64,000 nt of DNA from Pseudomonas antarctica (GTDB lineage Bacteria > Pseudomonadota > Gammaproteobacteria > Pseudomonadales > Pseudomonadaceae), in the NCBI RefSeq assembly GCF_900624995.1, contig NZ_UYXQ01000009.1, forward strand, positions 1-64,000, in the 5' to 3' direction. Shown here one piece after another: positions 25,068 to 35,207 of this stretch. The notes under the pieces were generated by a model. It was not told the DNA's origin, made no database searches, and saw only the letters and a list, made by a program, of their open reading frames with translations. A program made the translations under genes and the position numbers. How positions within the stretch are numbered: the first letter of the stretch is position 1; every line of letters starts with the position of its first letter.

Positions 25068-25382
25068 ATGCAAAAGATTCGTCGTGACGACGAGATCATC
25101 GTGATCGCCGGCAAAGACAAAGGTAAGCGCGGTAAGGTGCTTAAGGTTCTCGCTAATAACCGTCTGGTTATTGGTGGTCTGAACCTGGTTAAGCGCCATA
25201 CCAAGCCTAACCCTATGTCGGGCGTACAAGGCGGTATCGTCGAAAAAGAAGCTCCGCTGGACGCTTCTAACGTCGCCATTTTCAACGGCGAAACCAACAA
25301 GGCTGACCGCGTTGGTTTCAAAGTAGAAGATGGCAAGAAAATTCGTGTCTTCAAGTCGACCCAAAAAGCGGTTGATGCTTGA
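25068..25382 (+). CDS. rplX: 50S ribosomal protein L24
   Basis: L24 starts 50S assembly and lies at the tunnel exit. The 104-residue protein has the KOW motif ([17 protein letters not shown], about residues 10-26) and the conserved VKRHTKPNP. It starts at the ATG at 25068 with AAGGAG upstream. Confidence 0.98.
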   Translation: MQKIRRDDEIIVIAGKDKGKRGKVLKVLANNRLVIGGLNLVKRHTKPNPMSGVQGGIVEKEAPLDASNVAIFNGETNKADRVGFKVEDGKKIRVFKSTQKAVDA

Positions 25383-25402
25383 ACACTGCTAGGTAGAAGA
25401 CC

Positions 25403-25942
25403 ATGGCACGACTAAAAGAGATTTACTGGAAAGAAATCGCACCGAAGCTTAAGGAAGAACTTAAGCTCTCGAACGTGATGGAAGTTCCACGCGTTACCAA
25501 AATCACCCTGAACATGGGTCTGGGCGAAGCGGTCGGTGACAAAAAAGTCATCGAGCACGCTGTTGCTGACCTGGAAAAGATCACCGGTCAAAAAGTCGTT
25601 GTGACTTATGCTCGGAAATCCATCGCTGGCTTTAAAGTCCGCGAAGGTTGGCCGATCGGCGTCAAAGTGACTCTGCGCCGTGAGCGTATGTACGAATTCC
25701 TGGATCGTCTGTTGTCGATCTCCCTGCCTCGGGTTCGCGACTTCCGCGGCCTGAATGCCAAGTCCTTCGATGGTCGTGGTAACTACAGCATGGGCGTGAA
25801 AGAGCAGATCATCTTCCCGGAAATCGACTACGACAAGATCGATGCTCTCCGCGGTCTGGACATCACCCTGACCACCACTGCCAAGAACGATGATGAAGGT
25901 CGCGCGCTGTTGCGTGCTTTCAAATTCCCGTTCCGCAACTGA
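25403..25942 (+). CDS. rplE: 50S ribosomal protein L5
   Basis: L5 binds 5S rRNA and contacts P-site tRNA. It has 179 residues, with the [16 protein letters not shown] and [22 protein letters not shown] motifs. It is followed by rpsN after 13 bases. Confidence 0.98.
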   Translation: MARLKEIYWKEIAPKLKEELKLSNVMEVPRVTKITLNMGLGEAVGDKKVIEHAVADLEKITGQKVVVTYARKSIAGFKVREGWPIGVKVTLRRERMYEFLDRLLSISLPRVRDFRGLNAKSFDGRGNYSMGVKEQIIFPEIDYDKIDALRGLDITLTTTAKNDDEGRALLRAFKFPFRN

Positions 25943-25955
25943 TTGGAGTAGGACC

Positions 25956-26261
25956 ATGGCCAAGATGAGCATGAAAAACCGCGAGCTGAAGCGTCAGCTC
26001 ACGGTTGCCAAGTACGCCAAGAAGCGTGCAGCACTGAAAGCAATCATCGTTGATCTGAACGCAAGTCCAGAAGCGCGTTGGGAAGCTACAGTTGCACTGC
26101 AGAAGCAGCCACGTGACGCAAGCGCTTCGCGCATGCGTAACCGCTGCCGCCTGACCGGTCGTCCACACGGCGTTTACCGCAAGTTCGGCCTCGGCCGTAA
26201 CAAACTGCGTGAAGCGGCAATGCGTGGTGACGTACCAGGTCTGGTTAAAGCCAGCTGGTAA
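25956..26261 (+). CDS. rpsN: 30S ribosomal protein S14 (zinc-independent form)
   Basis: S14 completes the 30S head near the A site. The 101-residue protein lacks the paired CxxC zinc knuckles of the short form, so it is the long C-minus type. The ATG at 25956 ([14 protein letters not shown]) has GGAG upstream. It is followed by a 208-nt space with a terminator-like hairpin before rpsH. Confidence 0.98.
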   Translation: MAKMSMKNRELKRQLTVAKYAKKRAALKAIIVDLNASPEARWEATVALQKQPRDASASRMRNRCRLTGRPHGVYRKFGLGRNKLREAAMRGDVPGLVKASW

Positions 26262-26324
26262 GTACTTTCAACGTCCTGGAGGTCTGAATCGTAAGATACT
26301 GACCGCCGGTGGCCTTGAATTTGG

Positions 26325-26353
26325 AACAAGCCCCTTTTGGGGCTTGTTTCATT
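26325..26353 (+). terminator. Terminator-like hairpin inside the spc operon
   Basis: A 10-bp perfect stem AACAAGCCCC (26325-26334) / GGGGCTTGTT (26339-26348) with a TTTT loop is followed by TTCATTTC. It lies between rpsN and rpsH, normally one operon. A second, weaker hairpin (TAGCC-GCAA-GGCTA, 26428-26441) followed by a run of T lies downstream. It may act as an attenuator. Confidence 0.7.
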
Positions 26354-26469
26354 TCTGCAGTGTGTCTAAAATACGCGGCTCGCCTGAGCCCGTGTTTTTT
26401 ATGCTCGGAGATTCTCGGCGACATATGTAGCCGCAAGGCTAATTTTTTTGTATTAGGAGCGTCTAGCCC

Positions 26470-26862
26470 ATGAGTATGCAGGACCCGTTAGCGGACATGC
26501 TAACTCGTATCCGTAATGCCCAGATGGCTGAAAAGTCCGTCGTAAGCATGCCATCTTCCAAGTTGAAGGTAGCTGTTGCCAAAGTCCTGAAAGACGAAGG
26601 CTACATTGCGGGTTATCAGATCAGCAGCGAAACCAAGCCACTGCTGTCCATCGAGCTGAAGTACTTCGAAGGCCGTTCGGTCATCGAGGAAGTGAAGCGC
26701 GTTAGCCGTCCAGGCCTGCGTCAGTACAAGTCCGCTGAAGATCTGCCGAAAGTTCGTGGCGGTCTGGGCGTGTCTATCGTCTCCACCAACAAAGGTGTGA
26801 TGACGGATCGTGCTGCGCGCGCTGCCGGTGTCGGCGGCGAAGTTCTTTGCACTGTGTTCTAA
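26470..26862 (+). CDS. rpsH: 30S ribosomal protein S8
   Basis: S8 is a primary 16S-binding protein. In E. coli it represses the spc operon by binding the rplE region. It has 130 residues ([18 protein letters not shown]), with the C-terminal [23 protein letters not shown]. An AGGAG lies upstream of the ATG. It is the first gene after the internal terminator-like hairpin. Confidence 0.98.
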   Translation: MSMQDPLADMLTRIRNAQMAEKSVVSMPSSKLKVAVAKVLKDEGYIAGYQISSETKPLLSIELKYFEGRSVIEEVKRVSRPGLRQYKSAEDLPKVRGGLGVSIVSTNKGVMTDRAARAAGVGGEVLCTVF

Positions 26863-26874
26863 GGGGGGATAAGC

Positions 26875-27408
26875 ATGTCTCGCGTCGCTAAGAACCCCGT
26901 TAAGCTGCCAGCCGGTGTCGAAGTAAAATTCGCAGGCCAACAGCTTTCGGTGAAGGGTGCCAAGGGCACTCTTGAACTGAACATCCATTCGTCCGTTGAG
27001 ATCGTTGAAGAAGCTGGTGAGCTGCGTTTCGCTGCTCGCAATGGCGATCAACAAACTCGCGCAATGGCCGGTACCACGCGTGCGTTGGTAAACAACATGG
27101 TCCAAGGCGTAAGCCAAGGCTTCGAGCGCAAGCTCCAGCTGGTCGGTGTTGGTTACAAAGCGCAAGCAAAAGGCACGGTTTTGAACCTTGCCCTTGGCTT
27201 CTCGCACCCAGTGGATTACGAACTGCCGGAAGGCATCACCGCTGAGACCCCTAGCCAAACCGATATCCTGATCAAGGGTATTGATAAGCAGCTGGTAGGT
27301 CAGGTGGCCGCTGAGATCCGCGACTTCCGTCCACCAGAGCCTTACAAAGGCAAAGGTGTGCGCTACGCGGACGAAGTCGTCCGTCGTAAAGAAGCCAAGA
27401 AGAAGTAG
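26875..27408 (+). CDS. rplF: 50S ribosomal protein L6
   Basis: L6 lies near the sarcin-ricin loop and factor-binding site. The 177-residue protein shows the two-repeat fold and the conserved C-terminal [16 protein letters not shown]. It starts [16 protein letters not shown]. Spacing to rpsH is 12 bases. Confidence 0.98.
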   Translation: MSRVAKNPVKLPAGVEVKFAGQQLSVKGAKGTLELNIHSSVEIVEEAGELRFAARNGDQQTRAMAGTTRALVNNMVQGVSQGFERKLQLVGVGYKAQAKGTVLNLALGFSHPVDYELPEGITAETPSQTDILIKGIDKQLVGQVAAEIRDFRPPEPYKGKGVRYADEVVRRKEAKKK

Positions 27409-27418
27409 GGCATAGCAA

Positions 27419-27769
27419 ATGACCGACAAAAAAGTTACTCGACTGCGTCGCGCTCGCAAAGCACGCCTGAAAATGCACGAACTCGAAGTCGTGCGTCTCT
27501 GCGTGTACCGCTCGTCGCAGCACATCTACGCCCAGGTCATCTCGGCCGACGGCAACCAAGTCCTGGCAAGCGCCTCGACTTTGGATAAAGAACTGCGTGA
27601 TGGTGCCACTGGCAACATCGACGCGGCCACTAAGGTTGGCCAGCTGGTCGCTACGCGTGCTAAGGCCGCTGGCGTCTCGCAAGTGGCTTTCGACCGCTCT
27701 GGCTTCAAGTATCACGGCCGCGTGAAAGCGCTGGCTGATGCTGCTCGTGAAGCTGGGCTGGAGTTCTAA
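27419..27769 (+). CDS. rplR: 50S ribosomal protein L18
   Basis: L18 carries 5S rRNA into the 50S with L5. The 116-residue protein has a basic N-terminus ([15 protein letters not shown]) and the C-terminal [26 protein letters not shown]. It is spaced 10 bases from rplF. Confidence 0.98.
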   Translation: MTDKKVTRLRRARKARLKMHELEVVRLCVYRSSQHIYAQVISADGNQVLASASTLDKELRDGATGNIDAATKVGQLVATRAKAAGVSQVAFDRSGFKYHGRVKALADAAREAGLEF

Positions 27770-27772
27770 GTT

Positions 27773-28273
27773 ATGTCAAATAACGACCAAAAGCGCGACG
27801 AAGGCTACATTGAGAAGCTGGTTCAAGTTAACCGCGTAGCCAAAACCGTTAAAGGCGGCCGTATCTTCACGTTCACCGCGTTGACCGTGGTGGGTGATGG
27901 TAAAGGGCGTGTTGGCTTCGGCCGTGGCAAGTCACGTGAAGTGCCTGCTGCGATCCAGAAGGCAATGGAAGCTGCTCGTCGCAACATGATCCAAGTTGAT
28001 CTGAACGGCACCACTCTGCAGTACGCAATGAAGTCTGCCCATGGCGCTTCGAAGGTGTACATGCAGCCTGCTTCTGAAGGTACCGGTATCATCGCTGGCG
28101 GCGCTATGCGTGCTGTCCTCGAAGTTGCTGGCGTTCAGAACGTTCTGGCCAAGTGCTACGGCTCGACTAACCCGGTAAACGTGGTTCACGCCACTTTCAA
28201 AGGTTTGAAAGCTATGCAATCTCCTGAGTCCATCGCTGCTAAGCGTGGTCTGACTGTCAAGGAGATCTTCTGA
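27773..28273 (+). CDS. rpsE: 30S ribosomal protein S5
   Basis: S5 forms the mRNA entry region with S3 and S4 and affects accuracy. It has 166 residues. The N-terminal dsRBD-like domain includes the spectinomycin-contact loop ([13 protein letters not shown]), of normal type. It starts 4 bases after rplR and ends two bases before rpmD. Confidence 0.98.
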
Positions 28274-28275
28274 TC

Positions 28276-28452
28276 ATGGCTACCGTTAAAGTAACGCTGA
28301 TCAAAAGCATGACCGGCCGCATCCCTAACCACAAATTGTGTGTTAAAGGTCTGGGTCTGCGTCGCATCGGTCACACTGTAGAAGTCCAGGATACTCCCGA
28401 GAATCGCGGGATGATCAATAAGGCTTACTACATGCTGCGTGTAGAGGGTTAA
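28276..28452 (+). CDS. rpmD: 50S ribosomal protein L30
   Basis: This short gene encodes 58 residues ([19 protein letters not shown] ... MLRVEG), the usual L30 length. It contains the conserved [12 protein letters not shown]. It fits exactly between rpsE (2 bases) and rplO (3 bases) in the normal operon order. Confidence 0.97.
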
Positions 28453-28455
28453 TCG

Positions 28456-28893
28456 ATGAAACTCAATGATCTGAGTCCAGCGCCGGGTTCCCGTCGCGAA
28501 AAGCATCGTCCGGGCCGTGGTATCGGTAGCGGTTTGGGTAAGACGGGTGGCCGCGGCCACAAAGGTCAAACCTCCCGCTCCGGTGGCACCATCGCTCCAG
28601 GCTTTGAAGGCGGTCAACAGCCGCTGCATCGTCGCCTGCCTAAGTTCGGTTTCGTATCCCTGAAGGCCATGGATCGCGCAGAAGTGCGTCTGTCCGAGCT
28701 GGCTAAAGTGGAAGGCGACATCGTTACTGTGCAGACCCTGAAAGATGCCAACGTGATCAACGTCAACGTACAGCGTGTGAAAATCATGCTGTCCGGTGAA
28801 GTGACTCGCGCTGTCACTATCGGCAAGGGAATCGGCGCCACCAAAGGTGCGCGTTCGGCTATCGAAGCAGCTGGCGGCAAGTTCGAGGAATAA
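28456..28893 (+). CDS. rplO: 50S ribosomal protein L15
   Basis: L15 is a late-assembly 50S protein. The 145-residue protein has the glycine- and arginine-rich N-terminal extension ([19 protein letters not shown]) that threads through 23S rRNA. Its stop is followed directly by the secY ATG. Confidence 0.98.
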   Translation: MKLNDLSPAPGSRREKHRPGRGIGSGLGKTGGRGHKGQTSRSGGTIAPGFEGGQQPLHRRLPKFGFVSLKAMDRAEVRLSELAKVEGDIVTVQTLKDANVINVNVQRVKIMLSGEVTRAVTIGKGIGATKGARSAIEAAGGKFEE

Positions 28894-30222
28894 ATGGCTA
28901 AGCAAGGTGCTCTCTCAGCGCTCGGCAAAGGCGGTATGTCTGAACTTTGGGCTCGTCTGCGTTTTCTGTTCCTGGCGATTATCGTCTACCGAATAGGCGC
29001 ACACATCCCGGTTCCAGGTATCAACCCGGACCGACTCGCAGACCTGTTTCGACAGAATGAGGGGACCATTCTTAGCTTGTTCAACATGTTTTCTGGCGGC
29101 GCGCTGGAACGGATGAGCATCTTTGCACTGGGGATCATGCCGTACATTTCGGCATCGATCATCATGCAACTGATGACCGCCGTCAGCCCGCAGTTGGAGC
29201 AGTTGAAGAAGGAAGGTGAGGCTGGCCGTCGCAAGATTAGCCAGTACACCCGCTACGGCACTGTCGTCCTCGCCCTGGTTCAAGCTATCGGCATGTCCGT
29301 TGGCTTGGCGGGGCAGGGGATTGCGTTCACTGCTGACTTTGGCTTCTATTTCGTCGCGGTATCCACTTTTGTGGCTGGTGCGATGTTCATGATGTGGCTG
29401 GGTGAGCAGATTACTGAGCGCGGTGTTGGTAACGGTATCTCGATGTTGATTTTCGCAGGTATCGTCGCCGGTCTTCCGAGAGCAATTGGGCAGTCTTTCG
29501 AGTCTGCGCGTCAGGGTGATATCAATATCTTCGCCTTGGTTGCTATCGGTTTGCTGGCAGTAGCGATTATCGGTTTTGTGGTGTTCATTGAGCGTGGCCA
29601 GCGACGTATTGCTGTTCACTACGCCAAGCGTCAGCAGGGCCGTAAGGTCTTTGCTGCGCAGACTAGCCACTTGCCGCTGAAAGTGAATATGGCCGGCGTT
29701 ATTCCGGCAATTTTCGCGAGCAGCATTTTGCTGTTTCCGGCTTCGTTGGGTACCTGGTTTGGTCAGTCTGAAAATATGGGCTGGCTGCAGGATCTCTCTC
29801 AGTCGATCGCTCCTGGTCAGCCGTTGAATATTCTGCTGTTTAGTGCAGGGATTATTTTCTTCTGCTTCTTCTATACGGCGTTGATGTTCAATCCGAAAGA
29901 CGTAGCGGAAAACCTGAAGAAGTCCGGTGCCTTTATTCCGGGTATCCGTCCAGGTGAGCAGTCCGCGCGCTACATTGATGGCGTTCTGACTCGTTTGACC
30001 CTGTTCGGTGCTCTATATATGACGGCCGTGTGCTTGTTGCCCCAGTTCTTGGTGGTTGCAGCAAACGTTCCGTTCTACCTTGGCGGGACCTCGTTGCTGA
30101 TCGTGGTCGTGGTTGTGATGGACTTCATGTCCCAAGTACAATCGCACCTCGTTTCGCACCAGTACGAATCCCTGATGAAGAAAGCCAACCTGAAGGGCTA
30201 CGGCAGCGGCATGTTGCGCTGA
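28894..30222 (+). CDS. secY: Preprotein translocase subunit SecY
   Basis: SecY is the channel of the Sec translocon, here encoded with ribosomal proteins as in most bacteria. The 442-residue protein has ten predicted membrane segments. The plug region follows the first of these, and the conserved cytoplasmic loops include [21 protein letters not shown]. It starts immediately after the rplO stop. Its partner SecE is at 3111. Confidence 0.98.
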
Positions 30223-30250
30223 GTACCCCATAAGGTTCGAGGAGTTGGTG

Positions 30251-30367
30251 ATGAAAGTTCGTGCATCGGTGAAAAAGCTGTGCCGTAACTGCAAGATTAT
30301 TCGCCGCGAAGGTGTTGTTCGAGTAATTTGCAGCGCGGAACCGCGTCACAAACAGCGCCAAGGCTGA
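30251..30367 (+). CDS. rpmJ: 50S ribosomal protein L36 (zinc-binding form)
   Basis: This 38-residue protein ([15 protein letters not shown] ...) keeps the zinc ligands Cys11, Cys14, Cys27 and His33, so it is the C-plus type. Pseudomonads often carry a zinc-free copy elsewhere under Zur, which would fit the Zur-like operon in this window. It closes the spc operon. Confidence 0.96.
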
Positions 30368-30382
30368 GTGTGATCCGCTTGA

Positions 30383-30410
30383 AGCCCGGCAGCTAGTGCG
30401 CTGCCGGGTT
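30383..30410 (+). terminator. Terminator at the end of the spc operon
   Basis: CCCGGCAGC at 30385-30393 pairs with GCTGCCGGG at 30400-30408, followed by TTGATTATTTG. The T tract is interrupted, so termination may be partial. The next promoter begins inside its tail. Confidence 0.7.
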
Positions 30411-30437
30411 GATTATTTGTTATTACAGCGATATTAT
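30409..30437 (+). promoter_or_regulatory. Sigma-70 promoter of the alpha operon
   Basis: TTGATT at 30409-30414 and TATTAT at 30432-30437 are 17 bp apart, about 60 bases before rpsM. This gives rpsM-rpsK-rpsD-rpoA-rplQ its own start behind the rpmJ terminator. Confidence 0.75.
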
Positions 30438-30496
30438 CTCGCGCCCTATTTCTTGGCTTCCGGGGCGTAGGTAGCTGTCAATTGGAGTCCCACTGA

Positions 30497-30853
30497 ATGG
30501 CCCGTATTGCAGGCGTTAACATTCCAGATAACAAGCACACTGTTATCTCGCTGACCTACATCTATGGTGTTGGTCGCACTACTGCGCAGAAAATTTGCGC
30601 AGACACTGGGGTAAACCCAGCCGCTAAGATCAAAGATCTGAGCGACGAGCAGATTGAGCTGTTGCGTGGCGAAGTGGCGAAGTTCACCACTGAAGGTGAC
30701 CTGCGTCGCGAAATCAACATGAAAATCAAGCGTTTGATGGACCTCGGTTGCTACCGTGGTCTGCGTCATCGTCGTGGTCTTCCAGTACGCGGTCAGCGTA
30801 CCAAGACTAACGCGCGTACCCGTAAAGGTCCGCGTAAGCCGATCCGCAAGTAA
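30497..30853 (+). CDS. rpsM: 30S ribosomal protein S13
   Basis: S13 forms intersubunit bridges B1a/B1b and contacts P-site tRNA with its basic tail ([15 protein letters not shown]). It has 118 residues. The helix-two-turn-helix segment [16 protein letters not shown] is intact. It is the first gene of the alpha operon. Confidence 0.98.
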
Positions 30854-30883
30854 TCGCCCACGCGAATCGACAGGAAATTAATC

Positions 30884-31273
30884 ATGGCAAAACCTGCTGC
30901 TCGTCCTCGTAAAAAAGTTAAAAAGACAGTGGTTGATGGCATCGCCCACATCCATGCATCTTTTAACAACACAATCGTGACCATCACCGACCGTCAAGGT
31001 AACGCGCTTTCTTGGGCTACCTCCGGTGGTTCGGGTTTCCGCGGTTCCCGCAAGTCCACCCCGTTTGCTGCTCAAGTAGCTGCTGAACGTGCTGGCCAAG
31101 CTGCGCTGGAATATGGCCTGAAAAACCTCGACGTTAACGTCAAAGGTCCAGGTCCAGGTCGTGAGTCTGCTGTCCGTGCTTTGAACGGCTGTGGCTATAA
31201 GATCGCCAGCATCACCGACGTGACGCCAATCCCGCACAACGGGTGCCGTCCGCCGAAGAAGCGCCGCGTGTAA
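30884..31273 (+). CDS. rpsK: 30S ribosomal protein S11
   Basis: S11 lies on the 30S platform near the E-site codon. The 129-residue protein has a basic N-terminus, [19 protein letters not shown], and the C-terminal [18 protein letters not shown]. Confidence 0.98.
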   Translation: MAKPAARPRKKVKKTVVDGIAHIHASFNNTIVTITDRQGNALSWATSGGSGFRGSRKSTPFAAQVAAERAGQAALEYGLKNLDVNVKGPGPGRESAVRALNGCGYKIASITDVTPIPHNGCRPPKKRRV

Positions 31274-31291
31274 TCCAGGAGATTGTAAAGA

Positions 31292-31912
31292 ATGGCTCGT
31301 TACATTGGTCCAAAATGCAAACTCGCTCGTCGCGAAGGCACCGATCTCTTCCTGAAGAGCGGCGTGCGCGCGATCGAATCGAAGTGCAACATTGAAGCAG
31401 CACCTGGTATCCACGGCCAACGCCGCGGTCGCCAGTCCGATTACGGCACCCAACTGCGTGAAAAGCAGAAGGTCCGTCGTATCTACGGCGTTCTCGAGCG
31501 TCAGTTCAGCGGCTACTACAAAGAAGCTGCTGGCAAAAAAGGTGCAACCGGTGAAAACCTGCTGCAACTGCTCGAATGCCGTCTGGACAACGTTGTATAC
31601 CGTATGGGCTTTGGTTCGACTCGTGCCGAATCCCGTCAGCTGGTATCGCACAAATCCGTCAGCGTAAACGGCCAAACCGTTAACGTTCCGTCTTACCAGG
31701 TTCGTGCTGGTGACGTAGTCGCGATTCGCGAGAAAGCAAAAAACCAACTTCGCATTGTCCAAGCTCTCGATCTGTGTGCCCAACGTGGCCGCGTAGAATG
31801 GGTAGAAGTAGACACTGAGAAGAAGTCGGGCGTTTTCAAGAACGTTCCTGCTCGCAGTGATCTGTCCGCCGACATCAACGAAAGCCTGATTGTCGAGCTC
31901 TACTCCAAGTAA
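31292..31912 (+). CDS. rpsD: 30S ribosomal protein S4
   Basis: S4 starts 16S folding, and in E. coli represses the alpha operon through the rpsM leader. It has 206 residues, with the S4 RNA-binding domain around [21 protein letters not shown]. The N-terminus has only two of the four zinc-binding cysteines, so this is the zinc-independent type. Confidence 0.98.
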   Translation: MARYIGPKCKLARREGTDLFLKSGVRAIESKCNIEAAPGIHGQRRGRQSDYGTQLREKQKVRRIYGVLERQFSGYYKEAAGKKGATGENLLQLLECRLDNVVYRMGFGSTRAESRQLVSHKSVSVNGQTVNVPSYQVRAGDVVAIREKAKNQLRIVQALDLCAQRGRVEWVEVDTEKKSGVFKNVPARSDLSADINESLIVELYSK

Positions 31913-31934
31913 GGGCTAGAAAATAGGTGCATCC

Positions 31935-32936
31935 ATGCAGATTTCGGTAAATGAGTTCCTGACACCCCGCCACATTGATGTGCAGGTTGTCAGTCCAACC
32001 CGCGCCAAGATCACTCTCGAGCCTCTCGAGCGTGGTTTTGGCCACACCCTGGGCAACGCGCTGCGCCGCATCCTGTTGTCCTCAATGCCCGGCTGTGCAG
32101 TAGTCGAGGCCGAGATTGACGGTGTGCTCCACGAGTACAGCGCCATCGAAGGTGTACAGGAAGACGTAATTGAAATCCTGTTGAACCTTAAAGGTCTGGC
32201 TATCAAGCTGCACGGCCGTGACGAAGTTACGCTGACCTTGTCGAAGAAGGGTTCGGGGGTGGTTACCGCTGCCGATATTCAGCTGGATCATGATGTCGAG
32301 ATCGTTAACCCCGATCACGTAATCGCTAACCTGGCGTCTAACGGCGCCCTGAACATGAAGCTCACCGTAGCTCGTGGTCGTGGTTATGAACCGGCCGACT
32401 CGCGTCAGAGCGATGAAGACGAAAGCCGCAGCATTGGTCGCTTGCAGCTTGACTCTTCGTTCAGCCCGGTTCGCCGTATCGCATACGTGGTGGAAAACGC
32501 CCGTGTCGAGCAGCGTACTAACCTGGACAAGCTGGTTATTGATCTGGAAACCAACGGTACTCTGGATCCTGAAGAGGCAATCCGCCGCGCTGCAACCATT
32601 CTGCAACAGCAGTTGGCTGCGTTCGTCGACCTCAAAGGTGACAGCGAACCAGTGGTAATCGAGCAGGAAGACGAGATCGATCCGATCCTGCTTCGCCCGG
32701 TTGACGATCTGGAACTGACTGTACGTTCGGCTAACTGCCTTAAGGCGGAAAACATTTACTACATCGGCGACCTGATTCAGCGTACCGAAGTAGAACTGTT
32801 GAAGACTCCGAACCTGGGCAAGAAATCCTTGACTGAAATCAAGGACGTTCTGGCCTCCCGCGGTCTGTCCCTCGGCATGCGCCTCGACAACTGGCCGCCT
32901 GCAAGTCTTAAGAAGGACGACAAGGCGACTGCCTGA
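31935..32936 (+). CDS. rpoA: DNA-directed RNA polymerase subunit alpha
   Basis: Alpha dimerises to seed RNA polymerase assembly and binds UP elements and activators. The 333-residue protein has the N-terminal assembly domain ([20 protein letters not shown]), a linker near residues 235-250, and the C-terminal domain with [20 protein letters not shown]. It lies between rpsD and rplQ. Confidence 0.99.
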   Translation: MQISVNEFLTPRHIDVQVVSPTRAKITLEPLERGFGHTLGNALRRILLSSMPGCAVVEAEIDGVLHEYSAIEGVQEDVIEILLNLKGLAIKLHGRDEVTLTLSKKGSGVVTAADIQLDHDVEIVNPDHVIANLASNGALNMKLTVARGRGYEPADSRQSDEDESRSIGRLQLDSSFSPVRRIAYVVENARVEQRTNLDKLVIDLETNGTLDPEEAIRRAATILQQQLAAFVDLKGDSEPVVIEQEDEIDPILLRPVDDLELTVRSANCLKAENIYYIGDLIQRTEVELLKTPNLGKKSLTEIKDVLASRGLSLGMRLDNWPPASLKKDDKATA

Positions 32937-32977
32937 TCGTCGTAATCACCGAACGTGAGTTTGGTAAGGAATGAACC

Positions 32978-33364
32978 ATGCGTCATCGTAAAAGTGGTCG
33001 TCACCTGAGCCGTACCAGCTCGCACCGCAAGGCCATGTTTCAAAACATGGCGGTGTCGCTGTTCGAGCACGAGCTGATCAAAACTACACTGCCGAAAGCT
33101 AAAGAACTGCGTCGCGTTGCTGAGCCGCTGATCACTTTGGCCAAGACAGACAGCCTGGCTAACCGCCGTCTGGCTTTCGACCGTACTCGTTCGAAAGCTA
33201 TCGTCGGTAAGCTCTTCAACGACCTGGGCAAGCGTTACGCTACCCGTGAGGGTGGCTACCTGCGCATCCTCAAGTGCGGTTTCCGCGCTGGCGACAACGC
33301 GCCTATGGCGTACGTCGAGTTGGTTGATCGTGCTACTGCCGGCGAAGCTGTAAGCGCCGAGTAA
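32978..33364 (+). CDS. rplQ: 50S ribosomal protein L17
   Basis: L17 is near the tunnel exit of the 50S. It has 128 residues, opening [24 protein letters not shown]. It is the last gene of the alpha operon, followed at once by a strong terminator. Confidence 0.98.
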
Positions 33365-33384
33365 GACGACAGTCTGCAACGAAG

Positions 33385-33411
33385 AACCGGGCCTAGTGCC
33401 CGGTTTTTTGT
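33385..33411 (+). terminator. Rho-independent terminator of the alpha operon
   Basis: AACCGGGC at 33385-33392 pairs with GCCCGGTT at 33398-33405, followed by TTTTTG. It ends the ribosomal protein superoperon. Confidence 0.93.
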
Positions 33412-33436
33412 GCGCGACTGAAAAGCTGTCTATATT
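33408..33436 (+). promoter_or_regulatory. Candidate sigma-70 promoter upstream of katA
   Basis: TTGTGC at 33408-33413 and TATATT at 33431-33436 are 17 bp apart. The -35 element touches the rplQ terminator tail. It would give a leader of about 170 nt before katA. Confidence 0.4.
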
Positions 33437-33469
33437 CCTTACGTCTCTGCCGACGCTGTTATTAAACCA

Positions 33470-33509
33470 ATAGCTATTTGACGGGATGGTTCGTTAGTTA
33501 TTTTCTATC
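33470..33509 (+). promoter_or_regulatory. Candidate OxyR binding site of katA
   Basis: Positions 33493-33509 match 10 of 12 defined positions of the OxyR half-site GATAGNTNNNANCTATC. An ATAG at 33470-33473 lies two bases off the place expected for the second dimer. OxyR control of catalase is well known in Pseudomonas. A TTGACG at 33478-33483 lies between the two parts. Confidence 0.4.
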
Positions 33510-33612
33510 AAAGTCCATGATTTAATGCATTTGATGGTGTCATCTTGATGGTCAATACTCCCTCCAAGCCGATGAGTCGGCAGTTCCTAGACTGACCTGA
33601 GGAAGATTGAGC

Positions 33613-35052
33613 ATGAGTAAAATTCTTACTACCGCCAGCGGTGCGCCCGTTGCGGATAACCAGAACTCCCGGACCGCCGGCCCGCGCGGTCCCTTGCTCC
33701 TGGATGACTTTCATCTGATCGAGAAGCTTGCGCACTTCAACCGTGAAAACATCCCGGAACGCCGTGTGCACGCCAAGGGGTCGGGCGCCCACGGGACGTT
33801 CACAGTCACGCGCGATATCACCGAATACACCCGCGCCAAGCTCTTTGAATCTGTTGGCAAGAAGACGCCAACGTTCTTGCGTTTCTCCACCGTAGGTGGC
33901 GAACGTGGTTCAGCGGATACAGCTCGCGATCCGCGGGGTTTCGCTTTGAAGTTCTATACCGAAGAGGGCAACTGGGACATCGTTGGCAACAACACCCCGG
34001 TGTTCTTTATCCGCGACCCGTTGAAGTTCCCGGATTTCATCCACACCCAAAAGCGTTTGCCGCAAACCAATCTGAAAAGTGCACAGATGGTATGGGATTT
34101 CTGGTCACTGTCTCCCGAGGCGTTGCACCAGATCACCATTCTGTTCTCGGATCGTGGCACTCCAGATGGCTACCGCCATATGCACGGCTTCGGCAGTCAT
34201 ACCTATAGCCTGATCAACGCCAAGGGTGAACGTCACTGGGTGAAGTGGCACTACAAAACCAAGCAAGGTATTAAGAACCTGACGCCTGAGGAGGCAACCC
34301 GCATTGCCGGCACTGATCCTGATTACGCTCAGCGTGACTTGTTTAGCGCTATTGAGCGCGGAGACTTTCCCAAGTGGAGCGTCAACATCCAGATCATGAC
34401 CGAGGCTCAGGCCGTTGCTCACTACGAAAACCCGTTCGATGTGACCAAAACCTGGTCACAGCAGGAGTTTCCGTTGATCGAGGTTGGCGAACTGGAATTG
34501 AACCGTAATCCGGTGAATTACTTCGCTGAAGTCGAGCAGGCGTGCTTTGGTCCAAGCAACATGGTTCCAGGTGTTGGTCTTTCGCCGGATCGCATGCTTC
34601 AAGGTCGTGTGTTCGCTTACGCGGACGCTCACCGCTATCGTGTCGGCACTAACCACCAGCAGTTGCCGGTCAATGCGCCATTAAGTCCAGTGAATAACAA
34701 CCAGCGTGACGGTTCAATGTCCTTTGGTGTCGGTGGTGCGTCTCCTAACTATGAGCCAAACAGCGTCGCTGATACGCCAAAACAGGCGCCACAGTATGCT
34801 GAACCGCCTTTGGCACTGCATGGTGCGGCAGATCGTTATGATCAGCGTGAAGACACTGACTACTACAGTCACGCGGGGGCGTTGTTCCGACTGATGACCG
34901 ATGATCAGAAGACGCTGCTGATCAATAACATTGCCGGTGCCATGGCCGGGGTGTCCAGCAATGTGGTGCAGCTTCAGCTCCAGCATTTTTTCAGGGCAGA
35001 TCCGGCTTATGGGCAAGGGATCGCAACGGCACTGGGCGTAACGCTTAGCTGA
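33613..35052 (+). CDS. katA: Catalase, small-subunit heme type
   Basis: This catalase splits hydrogen peroxide to water and oxygen with heme b. The 479-residue protein belongs to the clade 3 small-subunit catalases. The distal histidine is His53 in [13 protein letters not shown], the NNTPVFF motif carries the active-site Asn, and the heme-binding Tyr lies in [14 protein letters not shown]. The ATG at 33613 is preferred over a TTG two codons upstream, with AGGAAG upstream. There is no signal peptide, so it is cytoplasmic. Its neighbour, as in P. aeruginosa, is a ferritin gene, pairing peroxide removal with iron storage. Confidence 0.95.
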   Translation: MSKILTTASGAPVADNQNSRTAGPRGPLLLDDFHLIEKLAHFNRENIPERRVHAKGSGAHGTFTVTRDITEYTRAKLFESVGKKTPTFLRFSTVGGERGSADTARDPRGFALKFYTEEGNWDIVGNNTPVFFIRDPLKFPDFIHTQKRLPQTNLKSAQMVWDFWSLSPEALHQITILFSDRGTPDGYRHMHGFGSHTYSLINAKGERHWVKWHYKTKQGIKNLTPEEATRIAGTDPDYAQRDLFSAIERGDFPKWSVNIQIMTEAQAVAHYENPFDVTKTWSQQEFPLIEVGELELNRNPVNYFAEVEQACFGPSNMVPGVGLSPDRMLQGRVFAYADAHRYRVGTNHQQLPVNAPLSPVNNNQRDGSMSFGVGGASPNYEPNSVADTPKQAPQYAEPPLALHGAADRYDQREDTDYYSHAGALFRLMTDDQKTLLINNIAGAMAGVSSNVVQLQLQHFFRADPAYGQGIATALGVTLS

Positions 35053-35069
35053 CTCTAAACGAGAAGCAG

Positions 35070-35096
35070 AACCGCCCTCGTTTGGGCGGTTTTTGC
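35070..35096 (+). terminator. Rho-independent terminator after katA
   Basis: AACCGCCC at 35070-35077 pairs with GGGCGGTT at 35084-35091, followed by TTTGCG. It separates katA from the ferritin gene. Confidence 0.9.
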
Positions 35097-35207
35097 GTTA
35101 TTTCAGCTACTTTTCTACGGAAATCTTCACTTTTCTGCCGTTAGTCCCGTGACCTCCGAGTCATCATGGTTCAAACTACAGACTTTAAAGTAGGGAGATG
35201 TAGGGCG

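Noticed and set aside
30438-30496. Alpha operon leader pseudoknot (S4 site)
   Set aside because: The leader before rpsM is only about 60 nt after the predicted promoter, and the E. coli-type pseudoknot could not be recognised by eye.
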